Below are positions 57,758-64,000 of a stretch of DNA of 64,000 nucleotides, piece by piece (the stretch's first letter is position 1; each line of letters begins with the position of its first letter). Made by a program: the position numbers and the translations under genes. This stretch comes from a virus. The notes under the pieces are model-generated. The model saw nothing but the letters and a program-made list of their open reading frames with translations. It had not been told where the DNA came from and did not search any database. The stretch covers positions 1-64,000 of the IMG/VR virus record IMGVR_UViG_3300033997_000077; one strand, written 5' to 3'.

Positions 57758-60070
57758 ATGATTCTGCCCTCACATTACGCGTTGCTTACGGAAGCAGCCG
57801 ATGCCGTGGCTTTAGGCGGTGTCATTGGCGAGCCTACGAAGGAACGCAAGCTACGCGGCAAACCCCGTGCCCGTGACGAACGCGGGCGCTTCATCCGACA
57901 GGATCAAGTCGCGGTTGCTGCGCGCACTGAAGCCCCCAACATTGACCGCGCGAAGCCCGAAGAGGTGGATGCCGCGTACCAAGAAGCATTCACCTCTCTC
58001 AGCACAGTGAAGATGGAAGAGCTTCTACTCGGCAGCAACGAACGCCTCGACCAACTGCTCGAACTTATCGGCAAGTGGTGGAAGTGGGAGAAGCGCCAAG
58101 TTCAAATCATGCGGGCCGAAACCCGTGAGCGTCGTCGCCTTGAGGAAATGGAAGCGCTGCACAATCGCCAGCGTAACCAAGTTGCCCAGCAACAGCAGGG
58201 CCAAGGCGGGGGCCTGTTCGGTGACATGTTCGGTGGCGGCCCCGACGTCGGTGGTAACGGCAAAGACCGCAAGAAGAAAACACGCACGCGCAAAACCCCC
58301 ACACCCAAGAAGGCTGGTTTCTTCTCGCGTGCTGGGGGTAAACTGCTTTCCGGCATGAGCACTGCGGGCAAAGCAATCGCACTTACTGCAACTGGTGCCC
58401 TCGGTCTCGTCGGTGCCAGCACTGTTCTCAGTGACGGGCCGGAACCCGAAGACCTCGACCGCGAACGTAAGCCGAAACCCAAAGCCGAAACTCCGGAAGT
58501 CAAGCGCAACGCGGCAGCCGCTGCGGAAGAAGCGCCGGATCTGAAGCGTGCGACGAAAGCGGCGCAGGCTGAGAAGGGACTGTTCAGCAAACTCGGCGGG
58601 CTCGGGAAGATTGGCGGTATCGCCGGATCCCTACTCACTGTCGGTCTCGTCGGCAACGAGGTTATGTCGATCAAAGACAATGACACGTTGACCGACAAAG
58701 AAAAGGATCGTGAGTACAGCAAACTCGGTGGCGCAACTGCTGGCTCCGTTGTTGGTGGCGCGGGTGGCGCGTGGCTCGGTGCACAAGGCGGTGCAGCTGC
58801 TGGCGCAATCGTTGGATCTGTTGTGCCCATTTTGGGTACGGCTGTCGGTGCAGCTGTTGGTACTGCGGTCGGCGCTGTGCTCGGCGGCGGTGTCGGTTCG
58901 TGGTTCGGTAGCGAGGCTGGCGAAGAAGCTGGCACTATGGTGTACGACGTTGTGGTGCGTGACGACCAAGTGAAGAAGGACGAAGACGCGCACAAGGTCA
59001 AAGCCGAACTCAAGTCCCCCGAGTTGGAGAAGATTGCGAAGGCCACAGACACCAACAACGGCGGCAGCTGGTGGCAACGCCTGCTCGGTATAGGTGGCGG
59101 CTCCCCGACTGCTGGCAGCTACTCGCAAGGTGTAAGCGGAATGTCGTTTCCTTCTATGGGATACGGCGCGAATCGCGACAACGTTGTTCCGCGTGCGGGC
59201 TCTCCAAGTCAGAAGCTGGACTACCGCGCGGATCCCAACTACGTCGTGGGCCAAGGTGTGCTGAAGAACCTGCCGCGTCACAACGATCAGGAAGCGCGCT
59301 TGTCGCAGTGGTCAAACCTCATTGAGGAAAAGGCTGCCGCGCGGGGCGTTGACCCGTTGCTGGTGCGCAGCGTAATGAAGCAAGAGTCTGGCGGTAAGGC
59401 CGACGCCAGATCCCCGACTGGTGTAGAGGGATTGATGCAGCTGACGCAAGTCACGGCACGGGAAGTTGGATTGACCGACCGCCGTGATCCGGCGCAGAGC
59501 ATTGACGGCGGTGCCCACTACTTGGCTAAGCAGCTGAAGGCGTTCAACGGTAACGTGCCGCTGGCGTTGGCTGCATACAACGGTGGTGCTGGCAATATAC
59601 GTAAAGCAATGCGTGCTGCTGGTTCCGACGATCCAGAGAAAGTGCTGGCTGCTCTACCGACCGTCATGCGCGATCAGGCGAAGGTTCGTGAGATTCAGGG
59701 TTACGTGAAGAACATCACGCGATACCATCAGGAGTATCAGGAACAAGCCAAGGCCGTTGACCCCAACGTGAAGCAAGCGGAGAAAACTGTCGAGCGCGAT
59801 AAGTCGACGCCTGAAGTGGAAGTGGCTCGCACTGACACCAGCGACAACATCGTGACGCAGACCACACCGCCGCCACCGCCGATGCTTGCTGCGCCAACGC
59901 CGCAGAAGCCTGAGTCGAATCGTCAGCAACGTGCCCCGACCGTGAACCGGACGCGCCGTGACTCGTCCCAGCAAGTGGCGCAAGCAGCAACGAATCCGAC
60001 ATCGTTGGATGATATGCCGCTACTGCTTACCGACCACGGACTGGGCAGTATGCTGACAGGACGCATCTAA
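57758..60070 (+). CDS. tape-measure-type protein with SLT lytic transglycosylase domain
   Basis: 770 residues: an N-terminal charged helical region, Gly-rich segment (QQQQGQGGGLFGDMFGGGPD), hydrophobic and glycine-zipper stretches (GSVVGGAGGAWLGAQGGAAAG, about 327-385), then at about 523-650 an SLT domain: DPLLVRSVMKQESGG (catalytic E543), GVEGLMQLTQVTAREVGL and ALAAYNGGAGNIRKA. It probably spans the tail lumen and digests peptidoglycan at injection. At 770 residues it is short for a jumbo-phage tape measure, so it could instead be a tail-tip lytic protein. Confidence 0.75.
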   Translation: MILPSHYALLTEAADAVALGGVIGEPTKERKLRGKPRARDERGRFIRQDQVAVAARTEAPNIDRAKPEEVDAAYQEAFTSLSTVKMEELLLGSNERLDQLLELIGKWWKWEKRQVQIMRAETRERRRLEEMEALHNRQRNQVAQQQQGQGGGLFGDMFGGGPDVGGNGKDRKKKTRTRKTPTPKKAGFFSRAGGKLLSGMSTAGKAIALTATGALGLVGASTVLSDGPEPEDLDRERKPKPKAETPEVKRNAAAAAEEAPDLKRATKAAQAEKGLFSKLGGLGKIGGIAGSLLTVGLVGNEVMSIKDNDTLTDKEKDREYSKLGGATAGSVVGGAGGAWLGAQGGAAAGAIVGSVVPILGTAVGAAVGTAVGAVLGGGVGSWFGSEAGEEAGTMVYDVVVRDDQVKKDEDAHKVKAELKSPELEKIAKATDTNNGGSWWQRLLGIGGGSPTAGSYSQGVSGMSFPSMGYGANRDNVVPRAGSPSQKLDYRADPNYVVGQGVLKNLPRHNDQEARLSQWSNLIEEKAAARGVDPLLVRSVMKQESGGKADARSPTGVEGLMQLTQVTAREVGLTDRRDPAQSIDGGAHYLAKQLKAFNGNVPLALAAYNGGAGNIRKAMRAAGSDDPEKVLAALPTVMRDQAKVREIQGYVKNITRYHQEYQEQAKAVDPNVKQAEKTVERDKSTPEVEVARTDTSDNIVTQTTPPPPPMLAAPTPQKPESNRQQRAPTVNRTRRDSSQQVAQAATNPTSLDDMPLLLTDHGLGSMLTGRI

Positions 60071-60079
60071 GGAGAATGT

Positions 60080-60826
60080 ATGGCTAACTATTTCATGCGA
60101 GGGGCTGCGACAGTCGCTGCTGGTGCCCCGCGTGGACGTGACGCAATGGTGCACGTCGACAAGATGTATCAGCTCCACATTCACAACAAAGCGGGCACCG
60201 TTAAGTTCTCCGGTTACGTGCCGGAGGATTTCAACATCAGCCTAGCAAGTAACTGGGTTGCACCGTTCGCGGGCATGGGCTTGAGCGACGTGCCGGGCGC
60301 AAACAACAGAGCGGTCGGCGTAGACCGAACGTTGAAGTTCTCCGGCTACTCGTCGCTGCACAAGCTGGTCAGTGCGCGAGTGTGGGAATCTCCGCAGTAC
60401 CTGACGCTTGAACTTCCGATCTTCCTCGACGCGTACCACTCGACGCAAGAAGAGGTAATGGATCCTATGGTTCAATTGTTGAGCATGGCGGCACCAGATG
60501 AAATCGGCGGGCTGCTCATTCCTCCGGGGCCCGCTCCGGCTAAGGAAGTGCTCAACGCTGCAATGAATGCTGTGACTGACGTGACTGGTGTTGGGCATGC
60601 GCAAGAGTTCGATTCGCAAGAGGCATTCACGGTGCGCCTTGGTACGTTCTTCGCAATGAATCCGGCAATCATCACCAACGTTAGCGCCAGCGGTGACTGT
60701 GCATTCGAGGACAGCACGGGCCATCCTATTGCTGCCGACTTCATGGTGACCGTTGAGTCATACTTCGCAGTAACCCGCAAGGATCTGCAAGCATGGTTCA
60801 ATCCCCAAACGTTGGGCAATCTGTAA
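60080..60826 (+). CDS. putative baseplate tube/hub protein (gp48/gp54-like)
   Basis: 248 residues. Features such as VKFSGYVPEDFNISLASNW, LPIFLDAYHSTQEEV and a late PAIITNVSASGDCAF suggest a tube-fold baseplate protein. It follows the tape-measure gene and precedes the LysM and hub genes, the expected place for the tube initiator. The assignment is by order and fold impression. Confidence 0.5.
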   Translation: MANYFMRGAATVAAGAPRGRDAMVHVDKMYQLHIHNKAGTVKFSGYVPEDFNISLASNWVAPFAGMGLSDVPGANNRAVGVDRTLKFSGYSSLHKLVSARVWESPQYLTLELPIFLDAYHSTQEEVMDPMVQLLSMAAPDEIGGLLIPPGPAPAKEVLNAAMNAVTDVTGVGHAQEFDSQEAFTVRLGTFFAMNPAIITNVSASGDCAFEDSTGHPIAADFMVTVESYFAVTRKDLQAWFNPQTLGNL

Positions 60827-60837
60827 AGAGGTAGGTT

Positions 60838-61104
60838 ATGATCGACCAATTTGGAATGGATCCCCTGCGCGACAAGACCTACGATCTGTTGACGGGTGAT
60901 TTCACTCCGCACGAAGTGAAACAGACTGAAGTTGCGAACCCCCAGCTGATTGCGAAGCGCTATTACAACTCGCACAGCTTGTTCTACATCATTCTGTCAT
61001 TTAATGGGCTGGTGCATCAATGCGAAGTTCGCGCGGGAATGATCCTGCGCATTCCGCGCCTTGACCGCACCAAGAAAGCCGAGACCAAGACCTACGAGTT
61101 CTAG
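60838..61104 (+). CDS. small LysM-like baseplate protein (gp53-like)
   Basis: 88 residues. PQLIAKRYYNSHSLFYIILSFNG followed by VRAGMILRIPRLDR has the LysM pattern (helix, strand with Leu-x-Ile-P) seen in T4 gp53 and in other baseplate proteins. It probably joins the hub to the wedges. GAGGTAGG upstream is the Shine-Dalgarno. Confidence 0.7.
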   Translation: MIDQFGMDPLRDKTYDLLTGDFTPHEVKQTEVANPQLIAKRYYNSHSLFYIILSFNGLVHQCEVRAGMILRIPRLDRTKKAETKTYEF

Positions 61105-61112
61105 GAGGCATC

Positions 61113-62951
61113 ATGGCAGAAGGCGGCATCAGTGGTCAGTTTTACCTGTCGCTGAAAATAAACGACCAAGAAATTCCCGGCCTGCGCGACTGCATTTCCC
61201 AAATCGTAATCGTCAACAGTGTGCTGGGTGTGCCGAGCGCCCAGATCACTCTCAACGACAATCAGGACGTGTTCAGCGGGCCGTTTGCTTTGGTGGACGG
61301 CACGCGGATCACAATCACGCGCGGCAAAACCCGCGATAGCATGCGCACCACTACCTTCATCGTTGTTGGTCAGCGTGACCGTGACTTGAAAGTCGTTACC
61401 TGTCTGCTGGACGTGCCGGGATTTTTCACCGACACCAAGGCGATGGCGCAACGCGGCACCAGCTTGGACGTCGCGAAGAAGATTGCAGGGGAGTACGGCC
61501 TACAGTTCGAGACCAACATCGGCGGCGTCGACGACAACATGCGCTGGACTACGTTCGGCCAGAGTCCGCGCCTGTTCCTTGAGACCATCGAACAACGTAT
61601 GTGGATCCCAGAAGGTGGGTATCCGCAAGTCGTGGTTACCGAAGACAAGCGCCTGAAGCTGATCGACGTAATCAAGGCTATGCAGGACGAACCGAAAACG
61701 GTGTTCGCCTACAACTACCCAGTCGAGAGTGGGGAAGCGGTACTCGTTGAAGAGGTCAGCGCGAAGAGTATCAGCGGCTACCTCAACATGAACGTCGGCT
61801 ACGGCTCAACCTTGATGGCGACCAACGGCGACGGCGAAGTCGAGCGCTTCAGCAAAGGCAAGATCAAAGCTGGCGGTAGCCCCAACGTCAACGCCAAGCA
61901 ACGCGAAGCCATCACCGGAACCAACTACACGTTCCAGCCGCACCAGCCGATCTCGAAAGGTGCGAGCGCCAACGTGCACAAGCATTGGGTGGAAGCACTC
62001 GACAACTGGCGTCGTAACTACGCAGCGTTTTCTGAATTTTGCCGCGTGCGCTTCAACGGTGCGCTGAAGGATTTGGAGTTGCTGACTCCCGTGCAACTTT
62101 ACGCTGGATCCATCTCGGCAAAGGGCGCTGTACTCAACGAGAAGCAGAGCGGCAAGTGGCTGTACGCTGGATACACTGAGCTGATCCGTCGGCGAAGTTA
62201 CCACACGGCGGCGCTGCTGACTCGCAACTTCGTCGGCACCAAGGGCACCACCGAACTTGTCGACGGCGACAACGGCAAGAACAAGGCAAGCAACCGCCAG
62301 CCCAGCGTTGCGGATACTGTGCGGCCCCCGCAGCAGGACGACGGCGTGCGTCAGATAGGCAACGGGCTCAACGCAATTGATCAGGTTGTGGAGAAGCAGA
62401 CCCAGCAGCTGGACGCCGCAATGGGCAAGATGATCGAGACCGCAAACTCGGCCATCAACCTGCCGGAACTGGCTGCCAAGTACGGGCCGGACTCTGACAT
62501 GCTTGACGCGCTTATGAGCGAGTTCAGTATGGCGGCATTCACGAACCGACTGTGTGGCATGCTGTCCCCGTTAGAGAAACTGTCGCTGGACTTCGGCATC
62601 AAGAATCCGGCAACGATCTTCCAGCTGCTCGACGGGCGACTCGGTGAACTCGAATCCCTTATGGGCCAATTCGAAGGCGACATCAACGACATGATCGCGC
62701 GTGGTGACATCCCTGAAAACTATCGCGACGTTCCGACGTTGAATGCCCCGTGCGCCGACAACAAAGTCAGTGAGATGAACGATGCGATTGCCGATAAATT
62801 GGGGAGCAAATGCCTCAACGCGTTCTCGCTGGATAAGCTGCACGGCCCCTCGTTTGACCTTGCGTCCCTGTACCAAAAGATGGAAGAGTATCTGCGTAAG
62901 TTCCAGTGCGCATTCGGCGGACAGAACGACGCGAGCGTGGAGATCGTATGA
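61113..62951 (+). CDS. baseplate hub protein (gp27/gpD-like)
   Basis: 612 residues. The N-terminal ~200 residues have the late-control (gpD/gp44) fold signature: FYLSLKINDQEIPGL, VLGVPSAQITLND, VDGTRITITRG, TLDVAKKIAGEYGL-like TSLDVAKKIAGEYGLQ and LETIEQRMWIP. The middle is strand-rich (LLTPVQLYAGS), and the C-terminal half is helical (QVVEKQTQQLDAAMGKMIE). It forms the trimeric hub that holds the spike. It is coupled to the spike gene by ATGA. Confidence 0.78.
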   Translation: MAEGGISGQFYLSLKINDQEIPGLRDCISQIVIVNSVLGVPSAQITLNDNQDVFSGPFALVDGTRITITRGKTRDSMRTTTFIVVGQRDRDLKVVTCLLDVPGFFTDTKAMAQRGTSLDVAKKIAGEYGLQFETNIGGVDDNMRWTTFGQSPRLFLETIEQRMWIPEGGYPQVVVTEDKRLKLIDVIKAMQDEPKTVFAYNYPVESGEAVLVEEVSAKSISGYLNMNVGYGSTLMATNGDGEVERFSKGKIKAGGSPNVNAKQREAITGTNYTFQPHQPISKGASANVHKHWVEALDNWRRNYAAFSEFCRVRFNGALKDLELLTPVQLYAGSISAKGAVLNEKQSGKWLYAGYTELIRRRSYHTAALLTRNFVGTKGTTELVDGDNGKNKASNRQPSVADTVRPPQQDDGVRQIGNGLNAIDQVVEKQTQQLDAAMGKMIETANSAINLPELAAKYGPDSDMLDALMSEFSMAAFTNRLCGMLSPLEKLSLDFGIKNPATIFQLLDGRLGELESLMGQFEGDINDMIARGDIPENYRDVPTLNAPCADNKVSEMNDAIADKLGSKCLNAFSLDKLHGPSFDLASLYQKMEEYLRKFQCAFGGQNDASVEIV

Positions 62952-63745
62952 GAGAGCAGAAAGCATTGCACGGTAAAGGGCTCAACAAGGACGAGCCCTA
63001 CGAAGCGATTGTTGTGGACGAAAATGATCCCGGCAAGTTTGGTCAGATTCGTGCACGCGTCGCGGGCCTTATGGACGACATACCGGATGACCAGTTGCCG
63101 TGGGCACGCCCGCGCGGCTGGAATCACCCGTTCGGCCAGATGGCGAAAAAGATGGGAGCAATCGGCAAAACCAGTTTCTTCGGCGGTGTGCCACGTCGCG
63201 GGAACAAGGTCGATCTCTACTTCCCGACCGGAGACCCGCACGTTGCAACGTGGAGCGCGTCTTCCCCAATCGACAAGCTGTCTAAGGATCCGGTGTACGA
63301 CGTCAACTACCCGAACCGCTTGGGCTTCCGGTTCCCCAACGGCTTTCAGGTGTTGGTCGACACACAAACCAACGAAGTGTTCTTCATCAATCCCGGCGAC
63401 TACCATTTCGTGACTTTCGGTGACATGCACCAGACCATCGTTGGTAACCAGCAGCTGATCGTGACTGGCGACAAGGGAGAGGTTCCGGCCTACGTCCTCA
63501 ATGATCCGAACATGAGCGCCAAGTACCTGAAGAGCGACCCGCAAGGTCGCGTGCAATTCAAGGGGCTGCTCGGTCGCAAGGTGGGTTCGCAGCACACTAT
63601 CGTAGGTGGCAACCAGACTGTGCACGTGAAGGGTGACCGCAAGGACAAGATTGACGGCAAGTACAACATCGAAGTCGGCGGCGATTTCAAAGTTGACGCC
63701 AAAGGCGAAGCATTCGTGAACGGCTCCAACGTGAACTTGAACTAA
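62948..63745 (+). CDS. baseplate central spike (gp5/VgrG-type)
   Basis: 265 residues from ATG 62948. An N-terminal OB-fold (YEAIVVDENDPGKFGQIRARV, then LPWARPRGW) is followed by a bridging region. A beta-helical tail has repeated strands (QTIVGNQQLIVTGDKG, HTIVGGNQTVHVKGDRKDKIDG, YNIEVGGDF), ending SNVNLN. There is no lysozyme domain, unlike T4 gp5; the peptidoglycan-degrading domain is in the 57758-60070 protein. It is the membrane-puncturing device. Confidence 0.85.
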   Translation: MREQKALHGKGLNKDEPYEAIVVDENDPGKFGQIRARVAGLMDDIPDDQLPWARPRGWNHPFGQMAKKMGAIGKTSFFGGVPRRGNKVDLYFPTGDPHVATWSASSPIDKLSKDPVYDVNYPNRLGFRFPNGFQVLVDTQTNEVFFINPGDYHFVTFGDMHQTIVGNQQLIVTGDKGEVPAYVLNDPNMSAKYLKSDPQGRVQFKGLLGRKVGSQHTIVGGNQTVHVKGDRKDKIDGKYNIEVGGDFKVDAKGEAFVNGSNVNLN

Positions 63746-63754
63746 GAGGTAGCA

Positions 63755-64000
63755 ATGAAACAACTTTTGTGTGGTAAGATTTATATGCCCGTGGCTCTGC
63801 TGCACCGCGAGCGCGGTTTGGTAGTTGAGATATTCGCCATCGACTATTCCAGCGAGCGGGTTTCGGCATCCGACGCCGAGGTAACTCTCCGCCGTTACCT
63901 TCGCGACCGTGTGTTTATGTCGGCAGATGACACGTCGCTGTACGGGCCCGACGTTGAGTACGTGGACAACTACTACGAAGTCACTGGGGAAGGTTGGTCG
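63755..64000 (+). CDS. 5' end of a truncated gene, likely baseplate-associated
   Basis: The frame runs from ATG 63755 (AGAGGTAGC upstream) to the window edge, giving 82 residues: a strand-rich protein starting MKQLLCGKIYMPVALLHRERGL. The C-terminus is beyond the window. No domain was recognised; as it follows the spike gene it is probably a baseplate component. Confidence 0.7.
   Translation, partial: MKQLLCGKIYMPVALLHRERGLVVEIFAIDYSSERVSASDAEVTLRRYLRDRVFMSADDTSLYGPDVEYVDNYYEVTGEGWS

Noticed and set aside
1-64000. tRNA genes, CRISPR array, IS element or integrase
   Set aside because: No cloverleaf-like sequence, no regularly spaced direct repeat, no transposase or recombinase motif was found in reading; an automated scan was not possible.

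Overview
The window looks like part of the genome of a large tailed phage with a contractile tail (a jumbo-type myovirus) that infects a Gram-negative bacterium. The evidence is two tail-sheath proteins, a tail tube protein, a tape-measure-type protein with a lytic transglycosylase domain, a gp27/gp5-like hub and spike pair, an HK97-fold-type major capsid protein with a probable prohead protease upstream, and a T4-type lysozyme. All convincing genes lie on the + strand. They are packed with 1 to 11 bp gaps or with ATGA/GTGA/TAATG stop-start overlaps, so translational coupling is the rule. Hairpin terminators mark transcript ends at about 3.0, 14.8, 19.6, 29.8, 35.9, 50.75 and 54.96 kb. No tRNA, CRISPR array, insertion sequence or integrase was seen. 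PaBG- or Lu11-like jumbo phages came to mind as relatives, but the sequence alone cannot prove that.

Region 1 (1-2.97 kb): the tail end of a truncated gene, a small helical protein, an MT-A70 type adenine methyltransferase, a DEDD-type exonuclease candidate and a small membrane-anchored ORF. Region 2 (3.07-14.77 kb): an accessory operon in which almost every protein begins with the same short leader (consensus M-x-[IV]-x-L-S-[LMT]-S). Behind this leader sit quite different bodies: four or five putative ADP-ribosyltransferases (one fused to a NUDIX hydrolase), a zinc metallopeptidase, zinc-binding proteins and two large paralogues. The best explanation I can offer is a set of effector proteins packaged in the head (compare T4 Alt and the internal proteins), with the leader acting as a capsid-targeting or prohead-protease signal. 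This is the most interesting system in the window. Region 3 (14.8-19.6 kb): three or four tandem paralogues of unknown function, then a HAD-type phosphatase and an HD-type phosphohydrolase.

Region 4 (19.67-33.5 kb): a basic coiled-coil protein, lysozyme, a first sheath-like protein, and tail-fibre or baseplate genes. The fibre genes include three proteins sharing an N-terminal module (one with seven Ig-like repeats), a pair of paralogous adhesin-like proteins and a 1228-residue protein. Region 5 (33.5-50.7 kb): a very acidic protein with the leader motif, an NAD+-dependent DNA ligase, a probable virion protein, a family 2 glycosyltransferase, an acidic membrane protein, a prohead-protease candidate, a 1379-residue protein ending in a zincin domain, a 764-residue triple-zinc-ribbon acidic protein (scaffold/core candidate), a decoration-type protein, the major capsid protein and a small acidic core-like protein. 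Region 6 (50.8-64 kb): neck or tail completion proteins, the main tail sheath, tail tube, tail assembly proteins, tape-measure/lytic protein, baseplate tube, a LysM-like baseplate protein, hub, spike and the start of one more gene.

The functional calls rest on motif reading by eye; no database search was run. Fold-level calls (ADP-ribosyltransferase, scaffold, protease, exonuclease) carry the uncertainty given for each entry.
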